From contig CALSMH010000001.1 of the NCBI GenBank assembly GCA_943787405.1, positions 1 through 64,000 on the forward strand: a stretch of 64,000 nucleotides of DNA. Reading direction: 5' to 3'. Source of the stretch: an uncultured Nitrosomonadaceae bacterium. GTDB lineage: Bacteria > Pseudomonadota > Gammaproteobacteria > Burkholderiales > Nitrosomonadaceae. Both the position numbers and the translations under genes were made by a program. Positions 47,833 through 58,764 of the stretch are shown piece by piece. The number at the start of each line of letters is the position of its first letter. The stretch's first letter is position 1. A model generated the notes under the pieces. It was not told the DNA's origin and searched no databases. It saw only the letters and a program-made list of their open reading frames with translations.

Positions 47833-49281
47833 TTGAAAATCATCATTCTAGGCGCGGGCAGAGTTGGTACTTCTGTAGCAGAAAATCTCGTAAGTGAGGC
47901 TAACGACATTACTCTTGTTGATATGGCCCCTGACAAGCTCCTTTCGCTGCAGGACCACCTGGATTTGCGCACTGTGGCTGGAAATGCTTCTCACCCATCA
48001 GTATTGATTAAGGCTGGCGCTAATGATGCTGATCTAATTCTTGCTGTAACTAAAAGTGATGAAACAAACCTAGTCGCGTGCAAACTTGCAGCCACGATGT
48101 TTAATATACCGACCAAAATTGCTCGTATTCATTCGGCTAACTTCCTTGCCTATCCAGAGATTTTTTCATCTGATAATTTTGGAGTTGATTACGCAATCTG
48201 TCCGGAACAAATCATCACTGATTACATAGAGAAACTGATAGAGTTTCCGAATGCTCTACAGGTTCTTGATTTTGCAAAAGGAAAAGTTAGTTTGGTAGCC
48301 GTACGAGCCTTCCATGGCGGTCCTCTTGTTGGCCGTGAGCTGCGTGAATTACGTCAACACGTACCTAATGTTGATACACGTGTCGCAGCAATATTTCGTA
48401 AGGACAGCCCTATTATTCCAGAGGGAGATACCATAGTTGAAGCAGAGGATGAGGTTTTTTTTCTTGCTGCAGCAAATGATATCAGAAGTGTGATTAGTGA
48501 ATTACGGCGAATGGATAAGCCGGTCGAGCGCATAATGATTGCAGGAGGCGGCAAGATTGGAAGGCGACTAGCTAATGCACTAGACAAAGCGAAAGATAAA
48601 AATTATCAGGTTAAACTTATTGAATACGATAAACGAGTAAGCCAGAGCTTAGCAGCGGAGCTTGAGCATACCTTAGTTTTACATGGTGATGCCACAGATG
48701 AAAGTTTGCTTGAAAATGAGAATATTGCTGAGATGGATATGTTTTGTGCCCTCACTAACGATGATGAAAATAACATAATGTCTGCTCTACTTGCTAAAAG
48801 CATGGGAGCTCGCAAAGTGCTCGCTCTCATTAATCGTAGTGCATATGTGGATTTAGTTCACAGTGGTAATATTGATATCGCCATATCGCCCGCACAAGTT
48901 ACAATTGGGTCGTTACTTGCACATGTCCGGCGTGGAGATGTTGTAGCTGTACATAGCCTCCGAAGAGGTGCGGCAGAAGCACTGGAATTAGTTGCCCACG
49001 GTGATGCTAGCTCGTCAAAGGTTGTCGGGCGTAAAATTGCTGATATTAAATTACCTAAGGGCGCAACTATTGGCGCTATTGTACGAGGGCTCGCAGCAAC
49101 AGAAGGCCGAGGATGGAATAATGAGGAAGAAAAAAAACCGGATAATGATAATGCACAAGTAATAATTGCCCATCATGACACAATCATTGAAGCAGAAGAT
49201 CATATTATTGTATTTGTAATCAATAAGAAACTAATCCGTCAGGTTGAAAAAATATTTCAGGTTGGAGTCGGTTTCCTGTAA
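47833..49281 (+). CDS. trkA: Trk potassium uptake regulatory protein
   Basis: 482 aa soluble protein with two NAD-binding RCK repeats: MKIIILGAGRVGTSVAENLV at 1-20 and RIMIAGGGKIGRRLANAL near 237, each followed by a TrkA-C segment. It binds the cytoplasmic face of TrkH and gates K+ flow in answer to nucleotides. The start is TTG at 47833. The trkH start is only a dozen bases after its stop, so they form an operon. Confidence 0.95.
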   Translation: MKIIILGAGRVGTSVAENLVSEANDITLVDMAPDKLLSLQDHLDLRTVAGNASHPSVLIKAGANDADLILAVTKSDETNLVACKLAATMFNIPTKIARIHSANFLAYPEIFSSDNFGVDYAICPEQIITDYIEKLIEFPNALQVLDFAKGKVSLVAVRAFHGGPLVGRELRELRQHVPNVDTRVAAIFRKDSPIIPEGDTIVEAEDEVFFLAAANDIRSVISELRRMDKPVERIMIAGGGKIGRRLANALDKAKDKNYQVKLIEYDKRVSQSLAAELEHTLVLHGDATDESLLENENIAEMDMFCALTNDDENNIMSALLAKSMGARKVLALINRSAYVDLVHSGNIDIAISPAQVTIGSLLAHVRRGDVVAVHSLRRGAAEALELVAHGDASSSKVVGRKIADIKLPKGATIGAIVRGLAATEGRGWNNEEEKKPDNDNAQVIIAHHDTIIEAEDHIIVFVINKKLIRQVEKIFQVGVGFL

Positions 49282-49293
49282 CAGGATCTATTG

Positions 49294-50751
49294 ATGAATC
49301 GACTTTTCCCAGTCATCAATGTACTTGGCATAGTAATCCTAATATTCGGATTTACTATGTTAGTACCTCTTGCGCTTTCTATTTGGCTAAACAATGTTGC
49401 TCAGTTTGTTTACTATAAATCTGCCGCAATTACTATTGCTTCAGGTTTAATGATGTGGGCAGTAACACGTAGCTATAAACGTGAACTAAAAATACGGGAT
49501 GGATTCTTATTGGTGGTTCTGGTTTGGTCTGTATTGCCGGCTTTTGCTACGCTACCCTTGCTATTTCATCTTCCTTATTTGAGTTTTACCAACGCCTATT
49601 TTGAAACCACATCAGGGCTTACTGCGAGTGGCGGCACTGTTCTTTCTGGACTTGATTTGCTCCCGCCATCTATTAATTTTTGGCGCACTGAGATGGTTTG
49701 GATGGGAGGAATGGGCTTGATTGTTTTGGCAGTGGCTATTCTACCGCTACTTGGGGTGGGCGGAAGGCAGATGTTCAAAGCGGAGACCCCGGGCCCAATG
49801 AAAGATACCAAGCTAACGCCACGTATTGCAGAAACTGCTAAAGGTTTATGGCTGGTTTATGCAGGGATAACGGTTGCTTGTGCCATTGCCTACAAGCTAG
49901 CTGGCATGACCTGGTTAGATGCAGTAATGCATTCATTCACTACAATTGGCCTTGGTGGATTCTCCTCCCATGATGCAAGTTTTGCACACTGGGATTCACC
50001 ACAGATTGAGGGTATTGCTATTCTGTTTATGTTGATAGCCGGTATAAATTTTGCTTCGCATTTTCTAGCTTGGCGGGAGAAATCCCTATTGCCTTATCGA
50101 TATGACCCAGAAGCCGGTCTGTTCATTACTATAATTTTAATAAGCTGCTTTATGCTTACCATTTACTTATGGAACATGGGGGTTTATCCGGATCTATTTA
50201 CCTCTTTACGCTATGCTAGTTTTAATACCGTATCTGTTGCTACCACCACTGGATATAGTAATACTGATTATAATTTGTGGCCTATATTTGCTCCATTATG
50301 GATGTTGGCGCTTTGCTGTTTCTGTTCATCATCCGGTTCTACTGGCGGCGGTATTAAGATGATCAGGGCCAAGCTTCTATTCAAACAAGTTTTTCGTGAA
50401 ATGATTGTAATCATGCACCCTCAGGCAGTTACACCGGTTAAACTAGGTAATAGCGTGGTATCTAACCAAATTGTTTACGCAATATTGGCTTTTCTGTCCA
50501 TATATTTAGCTAGCATAATCTCACTAACTCTAATCCTTGCTTCTAGCGGATTAGACTTTGTAACATCTTTCTCCACAGTGGTTGCATGCATCAACAATTT
50601 AGGTCCAGGACTGAATCAAGTTGGCCCTGCCGCTACTTTCGAAGGACTCACTGATTTTCAGACTTGGGTATGTAGCTTTACAATGCTATTAGGTCGATTG
50701 GAGCTTTTTACCTTACTTATTGTCTTTATTCCTGCATTCTGGAGAAAATAA
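49294..50751 (+). CDS. trkH: Trk potassium uptake channel protein
   Basis: 485 aa polytopic membrane protein with the four P-loop repeats of the TrkH/HKT fold; clear filter-like stretches are TSGLTASGGTVLSGL near 108, FTTIGLGGFSSHD near 220, ATTTGYSNTDYN near 317 and INNLGPGLN near 433. Imports K+ together with TrkA. ATG at 49294 with AGGATC upstream; a TTG at 49291 is the other option. Confidence 0.95.
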   Translation: MNRLFPVINVLGIVILIFGFTMLVPLALSIWLNNVAQFVYYKSAAITIASGLMMWAVTRSYKRELKIRDGFLLVVLVWSVLPAFATLPLLFHLPYLSFTNAYFETTSGLTASGGTVLSGLDLLPPSINFWRTEMVWMGGMGLIVLAVAILPLLGVGGRQMFKAETPGPMKDTKLTPRIAETAKGLWLVYAGITVACAIAYKLAGMTWLDAVMHSFTTIGLGGFSSHDASFAHWDSPQIEGIAILFMLIAGINFASHFLAWREKSLLPYRYDPEAGLFITIILISCFMLTIYLWNMGVYPDLFTSLRYASFNTVSVATTTGYSNTDYNLWPIFAPLWMLALCCFCSSSGSTGGGIKMIRAKLLFKQVFREMIVIMHPQAVTPVKLGNSVVSNQIVYAILAFLSIYLASIISLTLILASSGLDFVTSFSTVVACINNLGPGLNQVGPAATFEGLTDFQTWVCSFTMLLGRLELFTLLIVFIPAFWRK

Positions 50752-50972
50752 TTATAGAGAATTTATAACAATCTGTAATTATTGAGATTTTACCTAATGC
50801 TTTAAGAGTGATATTCCTAAATGAGAACTATCTTAGGAGTTCACACTACATCTGAAAACCGAAACTACCTTATAATAATACCAAGACAGATCATTTAATA
50901 AAATTAATAAGCGGCTTGCGTTAGTTACAATTTACATAACAAATCTAGTTTCAAATTAATCTAAAATAAAAT

Positions 50973-52127
50973 ATGAATCAAAACCCCATAGTTATTATTG
51001 GCAGCGGACTTGCGGGGTATACCGTAATCCGTGAGTTTCGAAAGCTCGAGAATGAAATTCCCGTAATTATAATTTCTACTGACCATGGCGGGTTCTATTC
51101 CAAGCCGATGCTCTCGAATGCTCTGGCGAAAGGTAAAACTCCCGACACTCTCTTGAATAGTAACGCAGAACACGTGGCTGAACAGATGAAAGCAGTCATG
51201 CGACCTTATAGTACGGTACGCGCCATAAATCCAGCGAATAAAAATATAGTTCTACAGGATGGAGAAGAAATAAATTATGATCAGCTTGTTCTCGCTTTAG
51301 GAGCAAATCAGATCCGCCTTCCTCTTGAGGGGGATGGAGTTGAAGAAATACTTTCCGTAAATAATTTAGATGACTACCGTAGCTTCCGGGATACGCTAAC
51401 AACGAAAAAAGAGATATCAATCCTCGGTGCGGGATTAATTGGCTGTGAATTTGCTAACGATCTTGCTATGGCAGGTTATAACGTGCACGTAATTGATATT
51501 AGTATACAACCTCTAGGTAAATTATTGCCGCCAGCCGGCGGTACTTTCCTGCAACGAAAATTAGAAGCTATTGGCATAATTTTCCATTTCGACACTATCA
51601 CTAAGCGTGTTGAAAAAATAGGAAGAAAATTACAACTAACATTTGCTAATGGAAAAACCCTTCAAACAGATATTCTATTAACAGCAGTGGGGCTCATTCC
51701 AAATACTTCTCTCGCAGAAGAAGCAGGCATCAAAGTAAATCGTGGTATTGTGGTGACCCGATCACTACAAACCAATTACAGCGATATTTACGCCTTAGGT
51801 GACTGTGCTGAAGTAGATGGCAGAGTACTGCCATTCGTGATGCCAATCATGCATGCCGCACGCGCCTTAGCAGAAACTCTAGCCAAAAAACCAACGTTAG
51901 TACGGTACCCTGCTATGCCAGTTATAGTAAAGACTCCTGCATGTCCAACCGTAATTTCACCTCCTAATCCTGGCACAAAAGGAGAGTGGCAAATTGAGGA
52001 AACACCAGATAGTGTAAGGGCCCTATTCAATGATGCAGAAAATAATTTACTCGGTTATGCGCTACTAGGCACAGCAATAAATGAAAAAATATCTTTAACT
52101 AAAAATTTGCCATCGGTAATGGAATAG
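50973..52127 (+). CDS. rubredoxin-reductase-like FAD/NAD oxidoreductase
   Basis: 384 aa. FAD-binding IVIIGSGLAGYTVIREFRKLE (6-26), NAD-binding ISILGAGLIGCEFANDLAMAGYNVHVID near 149-176 and FAD-pyrophosphate site DIYALGDCAEVDGRVLP near 271. Layout and the KPMLSNALAKGKTPDTL segment match NAD(P)H:rubredoxin/ferredoxin reductases. No rubredoxin gene is adjacent in the window; such a gene may be elsewhere, or the partner may be another small electron carrier. Confidence 0.82.
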   Translation: MNQNPIVIIGSGLAGYTVIREFRKLENEIPVIIISTDHGGFYSKPMLSNALAKGKTPDTLLNSNAEHVAEQMKAVMRPYSTVRAINPANKNIVLQDGEEINYDQLVLALGANQIRLPLEGDGVEEILSVNNLDDYRSFRDTLTTKKEISILGAGLIGCEFANDLAMAGYNVHVIDISIQPLGKLLPPAGGTFLQRKLEAIGIIFHFDTITKRVEKIGRKLQLTFANGKTLQTDILLTAVGLIPNTSLAEEAGIKVNRGIVVTRSLQTNYSDIYALGDCAEVDGRVLPFVMPIMHAARALAETLAKKPTLVRYPAMPVIVKTPACPTVISPPNPGTKGEWQIEETPDSVRALFNDAENNLLGYALLGTAINEKISLTKNLPSVME

Positions 52128-52323
52128 AGATTATTATTAACCAGTATTTATATTCAGATTTTAGTATTATTGATCCTTGAAATAAAGGTTATTTAGCAGT
52201 TTCTACCATTGCATGAAGTAAAAAAATTAACTGTAGTCTACAGACAGAGTTAAATCCATAATTATCAGAATATGGACCCGCATTTCTGCCCTTTGGATTG
52301 AGTTGCTCTGACAGGAGAAGATT

Positions 52324-53418
52324 ATGCAGCGAAGAGATTTTATCAAACTAGCTGGAGGTGCTGCCTTAATTCCAATTGCGCCATCGGTCTTTGGCGGGAA
52401 AATTAACCATTCAAAATGGAATAGTTATCGGCTGACCTACCAAATTAACCTTCCAACAAAAGGCAAAAGAGCCTTACTATGGCTACCACTCCCCGATACA
52501 ACTGATACGCATTACCAGTTTACTCAAGGAAGCGTGTGGAACGGAAATGCTAGAAAAGCTAAGTTTCACAATATTCCCAAAACAAATTTCCCGGTTTTTT
52601 ATGCTGAATGGCAAGGCAGCGGTCCACGAAAGGTAACGGTAAGCAGCATCGTTAAAACTCGTAACCGATCTGTGAATTTACAAAATTTTTTTGAAAAAAA
52701 GAATCGTATAATTCCTTCTAGTATAAAACGTTTTCTATTGCCGACCAGGCATGCGCCGTTAAACGGCATTGTGCGTATGACTGCCTCGTCTATTGCCAAA
52801 GCCGCCAATGCAAATACTCCTCTAGAAAAAGCTCACGCTATCTACAACTGGGTAGTTGATAATGCACACCGTGACCAGACGGCACGTGGTTGTGGGCGAG
52901 GAGATATCAAATACATGCTGGAAAGAAATAATTTAGGCGGCAAATCCGCTGATCTTAATACGCTATTTGTCGGTCTGGCACGAGCTTCAGGCATACCAGC
53001 AAGAAATCAATACGGGATTCGCATAGATGAGTCAATAACACACAAATGTCTAGGTAAATTTGGGGACCTAAGTAATGCACAACACTGCCGCGCAGAATTT
53101 TATCTTGCTGGCTTAGGCTGGGTACCCGTAGACCCAGCTGATGTGCACCAGCTGTTACTTGATGAGGGATTAACGCATGATCACCCTAAAGTAATAACGC
53201 TAAGAGAAAAATTATTCGGTGCATGGGAGATGAACTGGGTAACATTTAATCATGGAGATGACATTACATTAGCAAACAACAGTGTCTCAGGTAAATTGCC
53301 TTTTTTTATGTACCCACATGCGGAAATTAGCGGACAAGAACAAGATAGTCTGTCATCAGCAGAGTTTTCTTATAAAATTATCTCTGCAAAACTTGTAGGC
53401 ACCCGTATAAAACTTTAA
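52324..53418 (+). CDS. Tat-exported transglutaminase-like protein, Ser for Cys
   Basis: 364 aa. The N-terminus MQRRDFIKLAGGAALIPIAP is a twin-arginine signal (RRDFIK), so a folded protein is exported to the periplasm. The transglutaminase-like core lies at about 165-275: KAHAIYNWVVDNAHRDQ, GGKSADLNTLFVGLARASGIPAR (206-228), and AQHCRAEFYLAGLGWVPVDPADV with the usual His254 and Asp270. At the position of the catalytic Cys, directly before ADLNTLFVGL, Ser208 occurs (codon TCC at 52945). Normal members of the family have G-G-K-C there (from memory). It may be a non-catalytic binding protein, or another Cys such as Cys190 may matter. Confidence 0.8.
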   Translation: MQRRDFIKLAGGAALIPIAPSVFGGKINHSKWNSYRLTYQINLPTKGKRALLWLPLPDTTDTHYQFTQGSVWNGNARKAKFHNIPKTNFPVFYAEWQGSGPRKVTVSSIVKTRNRSVNLQNFFEKKNRIIPSSIKRFLLPTRHAPLNGIVRMTASSIAKAANANTPLEKAHAIYNWVVDNAHRDQTARGCGRGDIKYMLERNNLGGKSADLNTLFVGLARASGIPARNQYGIRIDESITHKCLGKFGDLSNAQHCRAEFYLAGLGWVPVDPADVHQLLLDEGLTHDHPKVITLREKLFGAWEMNWVTFNHGDDITLANNSVSGKLPFFMYPHAEISGQEQDSLSSAEFSYKIISAKLVGTRIKL

Positions 53419-53650
53419 CAATCCTAACTCTACTCCCGTCACATGTAATCCGCATAAAGTCTTCAGAAACTTTTAAGTTTTTGGCTTGCCTCTTTTGATT
53501 TGTCGCTTGATAAGCATAATAATATCTAGTACTATAATTTTTATGAGAATTATTGATTTCAGAGTGGTTGTCTTTTGATTTAAATGAAGTAATTACTTAG
53601 CATTCTGCTGCAAATTACAGAAGAAAAATATTTTAAATAAAGGAACCGAA

Positions 53651-54793
53651 ATGAAAAATGATATCCGGGCAATTATTTTAGCCGTAGCGGCAATATCTTT
53701 GGTTGGTTGTGCAGCAACCCAGCCATCTGGCAGCAGCTTTAACGCAAAACAATTGAGCACTGCTAACTATGCTAAGAAGATTGATACCTTTGTGATTATT
53801 CATGATGCTTCATCATCAATGGGCAACAAACACATGGGGCGCACTAAGATTGATATCTCCAAAGAAGTCCTGTCAAACATGAACCAAACAATCCCTCAGT
53901 TAGACTTTAACTCAGGCCTTGCTAGTTATGGCAGCGGAGCTAAAGTACACTTTGGACTATCAGAGCATAGCCGTAGTGGCCTTGGTGGTGTGATTGCGAA
54001 ACTTACAAGTGCAAATGGGCCGTCTCCTATGGACGCAGGCCTCAAAACCACTAACAATAAATTCCTAACAGGACTAGGTCTTGGAAAAATAGCAATGTTT
54101 ATCGTCAGCGATGGTATATCAGACGTGAGTAATTCCGGTGGCCCTGGCGAAAGAAATGCTGCCATTTCAGCTGCAAAGAAAATCAAAGACCAACTCGGCG
54201 ACCGAGTATGCATTTACCCAATACAAATTGGTGATGAACCGGGTGGAAAAGAATTTATGCATGAACTTGCCGAGATTGGAGGTTGTGGCTTCTTAACCAA
54301 CCATAAGCATATTAGTTCACCAGATTCCATGGCAAGTTTTGTGATTATGACGCTTCTTGGCCCCATAGAATCAGAACCAGAATCTCAAGTCTCTGATACT
54401 TCTCCTGATAAAATTACTTTTTCAGCCGATGCATTGTTCGACTTTGACGGATCTGTACTAAAGCAAGATGGTAAAGAAGCTTTAGACAACTTGATGGCGG
54501 AGCTAGGTAAAGTAAAATATGATGTAATCATAGCTCTTGGTTATACAGATCATATTGGTAGCGCAGATTACAACAAAAAGCTTTCTTTGAAGCGGGCAGA
54601 GGCAGTTAAAGGTTATTTAGTATCGACTCATAGCATTGATCCCAGCGATATTTTTGTTGATGGCAAAGGGGAAGCTAACCCCGTAACCGGAGTGGGAACA
54701 TGGCATGGTTTATGTAAAGGGAAAGGGAAAAAACTAAAAGACTGCCTACAGCCTGACCGCCGCGTTGAGATTGAAATTGCTGGCGTACGATAA
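53651..54793 (+). CDS. VWA-OmpA lipoprotein
   Basis: 380 aa. A lipoprotein signal with lipobox SLVGC (acylated Cys near 20) is followed by a von Willebrand A domain (about 47-235; FVIIHDASSSMGNKHMG with the metal-site D-A-S-S-S, and FIVSDGISD) and a C-terminal OmpA domain (about 260-378; ALFDFDGSVLKQDG, GYTDHIGSADYNKKLSLKRAEAV, QPDRRVEIEI) that binds peptidoglycan. It would be a surface- or periplasm-facing anchored protein of the outer membrane, possibly a ligand-binding scaffold. The arrangement is found in several proteobacteria with unknown roles. A good terminator follows. Confidence 0.87.
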   Translation: MKNDIRAIILAVAAISLVGCAATQPSGSSFNAKQLSTANYAKKIDTFVIIHDASSSMGNKHMGRTKIDISKEVLSNMNQTIPQLDFNSGLASYGSGAKVHFGLSEHSRSGLGGVIAKLTSANGPSPMDAGLKTTNNKFLTGLGLGKIAMFIVSDGISDVSNSGGPGERNAAISAAKKIKDQLGDRVCIYPIQIGDEPGGKEFMHELAEIGGCGFLTNHKHISSPDSMASFVIMTLLGPIESEPESQVSDTSPDKITFSADALFDFDGSVLKQDGKEALDNLMAELGKVKYDVIIALGYTDHIGSADYNKKLSLKRAEAVKGYLVSTHSIDPSDIFVDGKGEANPVTGVGTWHGLCKGKGKKLKDCLQPDRRVEIEIAGVR

Positions 54794-54830
54794 ATTAACT
54801 AGGGATTTTCTCCTAAATAATAAAATACTT

Positions 54831-54856
54831 AAACCCTGCCTCTGGCGGGGTTTTTT
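54831..54856 (+). terminator. Rho-independent terminator after the VWA-OmpA gene
   Basis: A 9-base stem AACCCTGCC / GGCGGGGTT with a TCT loop (one G-T pair) is followed directly by six T. It ends the lipoprotein transcript before the convergent secA gene. Confidence 0.87.
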
Positions 54857-54907
54857 GGGATATATTAATTAAAATTACACAAGAAATTATAATTAATGCT
54901 CAAAGTA

Positions 54908-57661
54908 TTAGCTTAGCTTCCCGCAACACTGCTTATATTTCTTACCAGATCCGCATGGGCATGGGTCATTACGGCCGACCTTCCCACCTTGACGCACAAA
55001 CGGCTGATGCGTCTCTTCTTTGCTATTGTTATTTGCCTCTTCACCCTCGTCTTCACCTTCACCTAGACCTAGACCTAGACCTTCATAAGAAGCATGCTGA
55101 TATTGCATGTTTACAGGTGACTGTGGCATCTCAGAAGCTGCTTCCATTTGCTTTTCATCTCTAATTTGCACCATCATAAGTATCTGAGTAACTTCAGATT
55201 TAATTTCTCCCATCATGGCTTGGAAAAGATCATAGGCTTCACGCTTATATTCCTGCTTTGGATTTTTTTGTGCATAACCCCGCAAATGGATTCCCTGACG
55301 TAAATGATCCAAAGCTGCTAAATGTTCACGCCAATGTGAATCTAACGTTTGCAGCAAAACAGCTCGCTCGTACTGGCGCATAACATCTTCGCCAACTAAA
55401 TCCACTTTATTCTGATACTGTTGACTAGCTTCCTCCAAAATTCGTTCACCAAGATTCTCTTCATTCAATTCAGATTCTTTATCCAGCCATTCATGGATGG
55501 ATAACTGTAATTGATATTCAGAGGCAAGAACCTTTTCCAACCCTGGGACATCCCATTGTTCCTCAGCACTACCTAGTGGCATATAAAAACTGACAAGACC
55601 ATCTAGTACCTCACTACGTATCTCTTCAATAAATTCATAACAATTATCTGTTTCTAGCAAATCATTACGAAGCTGATAAAGTACTTTGCGTTGATCATTA
55701 GACACATCGTCATACTCAAGTAATTGCTTTCGCATATCAAAATTACGAGCTTCAACTTTACGTTGTGCATTTTCAATTGCCCGGGTCACCCATGGGTGTT
55801 CAATAGCCTCTCCCTCTGGCATTTTGAGGCGATCCATAATGCTAGCCACACGATCAGATGCAAAAATACGCAAAAGTGAGTCTTCAAGTGAAAGATAAAA
55901 ACGACTAGAGCCAGGGTCGCCTTGACGCCCTGACCTCCCACGCAATTGATTATCTACCCGGCGAGACTCATGTCTCTCTGTTCCAATAATATGCAGCCCA
56001 CCGAGCTTCAGAACCTCATCATGGACAACTTGCCACTCTTCACGTATTTTTGTAATACGCTCTGTCTTGATAGACTCACTAATCTTTTCATCCGAACTGA
56101 TCTGCTCAATCCCTGGTTCAGGGTTTCCCCCTAATACAATATCAGTGCCACGCCCTGCCATATTAGTTGCTATGGTGATCATCTTCGGACGACCAGCCTG
56201 AGTAATAATATCTGCTTCATTTGCATGCTGTTTAGCATTTAATAATTGATGGGGCAATTTGTTCTTTTCTAATAATTGAGACAATAGTTCATTGTTTTCA
56301 ATTGAAGTTGTTCCGACCAAGACAGGCTGCCCCTTCTGGTAGCAATCTTTAATCGCCTCAACAATAGCGTTATTTTTTTCTTCAAGAGTGCGATAAACTT
56401 GATCCATAGTGTCGTCACGAATCATCGGCCGATCAGTTGGAATAACTACGGTCTCCAATCCATAAATTTGCTGAAACTCAAAAGCCTCAGTATCTGCTGT
56501 ACCTGTCATACCACCCAATTTGTTATACATACGAAAATAATTCTGAAAAGTAATTCCGGCAAGCGTCTGATTCTCCTTCTGAATCGGAACATTTTCTTTA
56601 GCCTCTACCGCTTGATGTAACCCTTCCGACCACCGTCTACCAGACATGAGTCGTCCAGTAAACTCATCCACTATCACTATTTCCCCATTCTGCACTACGT
56701 AATGCTGGTCTAGATGGAACAGCGCGTGCGCACGAAGCCCCGCATAAAGATGATGTATAAGATTAATATTAGCAGGATCATACAAACTGGCTCCCGCCTC
56801 TAACAAGCCGTCCTGAACAAGAATTTTTTCTGCATTCTCAAATCCCGCTTCACTCAGTAGTACTTGTTGAGTTTTTTCATCTACATTAAAATCTCCCGGC
56901 GCATCCTCTTTCTCCTGACGTACAAGCTTTGGAATCAGCTTATTCATACGTATGTAGACATCGGTATTACCTTCTGCCTGACCAGAAATAATCAGTGGAG
57001 TACGCGCTTCGTCAATAAGAATAGAATCTACTTCATCGATAATTGCGTAGTTAAGTGGCCGCTGCACCCTCTCAGCAGGATCATTAACCATATTGTCTCG
57101 CAGGTAATCAAAACCAAATTCGTTGTTTGTGCCGTATGTAATGTCAGCAGAGTAAGCCGCTTGCCTCTGTTCATGCTCCATATCAGACACAACAACTCCT
57201 ACGCTAAGACCAAGGAACTGATGTATCTTTCCCATCCACTCAGAATCACGTTTAGCCAAGTAATCATTTACAGTAACTAAATGGAAGCCTTTACCATCTA
57301 AAGCATTAAGATATGAAGGCAAAGTTGCCATTAAAGTTTTCCCTTCACCCGTACGCATCTCGGCAATTTTTCCGTTATGCAACACCATGCCACCAATCAA
57401 TTGCACCCCAAAATGTCGCATTCCTAAAACTCTTCTACTGGCTTCGCGCACTACTGCAAAGGCTTCGGGCAATAACATATCAAGTGTCTCTCCATCCTTA
57501 ATACGTTGCCTAAATTCGTCTGTCTTTGCACGTAATTTTGCGTCTGTAAGTTCCGCAATTTTAATTTCCAGATTGTTAATTACACCAACCGTCTGGAAAT
57601 ATTGCTTGATCAGCCTATCGTTACGGCTACCAAATACTTTTTTAAAAACATTGTTAAACAT
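54908..57661 (-). CDS. secA: preprotein translocase ATPase
   Basis: Drives Sec-dependent protein export. 917 aa: Walker [12 protein letters not shown] near 104-114, DEVD (Walker B) near 208, the cross-linking and scaffold domains, [15 protein letters not shown]-type second nucleotide-fold motif near 500, and the C-terminal metal-binding tail [18 protein letters not shown] Gly-Leu/Glu-rich low-complexity linker ([15 protein letters not shown]) lies before it. A 92-base gap separates it from the M23 peptidase gene upstream on the minus strand, with a terminator in between. Confidence 0.97.
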   Translation of the reverse strand: MFNNVFKKVFGSRNDRLIKQYFQTVGVINNLEIKIAELTDAKLRAKTDEFRQRIKDGETLDMLLPEAFAVVREASRRVLGMRHFGVQLIGGMVLHNGKIAEMRTGEGKTLMATLPSYLNALDGKGFHLVTVNDYLAKRDSEWMGKIHQFLGLSVGVVVSDMEHEQRQAAYSADITYGTNNEFGFDYLRDNMVNDPAERVQRPLNYAIIDEVDSILIDEARTPLIISGQAEGNTDVYIRMNKLIPKLVRQEKEDAPGDFNVDEKTQQVLLSEAGFENAEKILVQDGLLEAGASLYDPANINLIHHLYAGLRAHALFHLDQHYVVQNGEIVIVDEFTGRLMSGRRWSEGLHQAVEAKENVPIQKENQTLAGITFQNYFRMYNKLGGMTGTADTEAFEFQQIYGLETVVIPTDRPMIRDDTMDQVYRTLEEKNNAIVEAIKDCYQKGQPVLVGTTSIENNELLSQLLEKNKLPHQLLNAKQHANEADIITQAGRPKMITIATNMAGRGTDIVLGGNPEPGIEQISSDEKISESIKTERITKIREEWQVVHDEVLKLGGLHIIGTERHESRRVDNQLRGRSGRQGDPGSSRFYLSLEDSLLRIFASDRVASIMDRLKMPEGEAIEHPWVTRAIENAQRKVEARNFDMRKQLLEYDDVSNDQRKVLYQLRNDLLETDNCYEFIEEIRSEVLDGLVSFYMPLGSAEEQWDVPGLEKVLASEYQLQLSIHEWLDKESELNEENLGERILEEASQQYQNKVDLVGEDVMRQYERAVLLQTLDSHWREHLAALDHLRQGIHLRGYAQKNPKQEYKREAYDLFQAMMGEIKSEVTQILMMVQIRDEKQMEAASEMPQSPVNMQYQHASYEGLGLGLGEGEDEGEEANNNSKEETHQPFVRQGGKVGRNDPCPCGSGKKYKQCCGKLS

Positions 57662-57695
57662 GAGATATAAATTCTTCTACATAAATACCATCATC

Positions 57696-57727
57696 AAAAA
57701 TAAAGGGTGGGGCCTTCGGCCCCACCC
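57696..57727 (-). terminator. strong terminator after the M23 peptidase gene
   Basis: GGGTGGGGCC (57705-57714) and its exact complement GGCCCCACCC (57718-57727) form a 10-base GC-rich stem with a three-base loop. On the minus strand it is followed by TTTATTTTT. It ends the M23 transcript, so secA downstream on the same strand probably has its own promoter. Confidence 0.88.
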
Positions 57728-57753
57728 CGCCATTACTAATTCATGGCCCATGC

Positions 57754-58671
57754 TCAATTAATTTTCTTTAGAAACCGAGATGGGTTCATCGCTCTGCCTT
57801 TATGCCTAATTTCAAAATGCAAATGCGGACCAGTTGACCGGCCAGTATTGCCAACTTCTGCTATCTTTTCCCCCTGTTTAACCACCTGCCCGACTTTAAC
57901 CAATCTTTTAGAAGCATGAGCATAGCGGCTTATAAGATCATTTCCATGATCAATAGAAACCATATTACCATATTCAGGGTGGCGATCAGAGTAAACCACC
58001 ACGCCACTAGCTGCCGCTTCAATAGATGCCCCTGTTTCTGCTACAAAATCAATTCCCTTATGATAGGCTTTCTTACCGGTAAAAGGATCGGTGCGATAAC
58101 CAAAACCAGATGATAACCATTTCGCGTCTACAGGCATATTAGTAGGGTGCATTTCTTTCTTGAGCCTGTCCTTTCTAAGGATAAGATCCAATGTTTCCAG
58201 TTTTCCCAACCGGTCATCTAATATGCGCGATAAATCTTCGACTCGATTGCCAAATTCACTAAAAGAAATATCTTTTGACGGCGAAGTAGATACCGCCCCA
58301 CCTTGGCCAGGCATCTGATCAAACATAAATTCCTCTGGCTCAATACCAGATAACTCTGCAAGTCTTTTACCTACTGAATCTATTCTTAATAATTGAGCTT
58401 GCATCTGACCCATTTTAATTGCCATGGCATTTAAATTAACACGCAGATATTGCTGTCTTTTTTCATACTCTTCCTGCTGAATGCTCATTACAAATGAGCG
58501 AAAAGAAGGGCTATCAATTTTATCTACATATCGTAGAGATAAATAATTTAAACCTAAAGCTATCAGCACAATAATTAAAAATAGTGCCGCTAACAACGCC
58601 ATAAAGTGTCTTTTCTTAAAGGTTAATGTCTTTGCCTTTGCAAGATGACTAGAAACCAGAATTATATTCAT
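57754..58671 (-). CDS. M23-family (LytM) peptidase/envelope protein
   Basis: 305 aa from the ATG at 58671, chosen because of a GGAGG site six bases upstream; an in-frame ATG at 58725 would overlap the divergent neighbour. One N-terminal helix (about 20-45, FMALLAALFLIIVLIALGLNYL) anchors a coiled-coil-rich periplasmic part (about 60-170) and a C-terminal M23 domain. The domain has YHKGIDF (the HxxxD metal motif) near 205 and LHFEIRHKG (HxH) near 283, so both metal-ligand motifs are present and the enzyme may be active on peptidoglycan. Position between DUF721 and secA is conserved in betaproteobacteria. Confidence 0.92.
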   Translation of the reverse strand: MNIILVSSHLAKAKTLTFKKRHFMALLAALFLIIVLIALGLNYLSLRYVDKIDSPSFRSFVMSIQQEEYEKRQQYLRVNLNAMAIKMGQMQAQLLRIDSVGKRLAELSGIEPEEFMFDQMPGQGGAVSTSPSKDISFSEFGNRVEDLSRILDDRLGKLETLDLILRKDRLKKEMHPTNMPVDAKWLSSGFGYRTDPFTGKKAYHKGIDFVAETGASIEAAASGVVVYSDRHPEYGNMVSIDHGNDLISRYAHASKRLVKVGQVVKQGEKIAEVGNTGRSTGPHLHFEIRHKGRAMNPSRFLKKIN

Positions 58672-58764
58672 ATATGCCTCCAAATTCTCGTACAATACAT
58701 GTATATTTTTTTCTACATAGAACAATTTTATTGTTCTATGTCAAGAATTATCTTATTGCTTATT

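Noticed and set aside
56864-57280. 138-codon open frame on the plus strand within secA
   Set aside because: SecA motifs are fully encoded on the minus strand here; the frame is a chance antisense frame.
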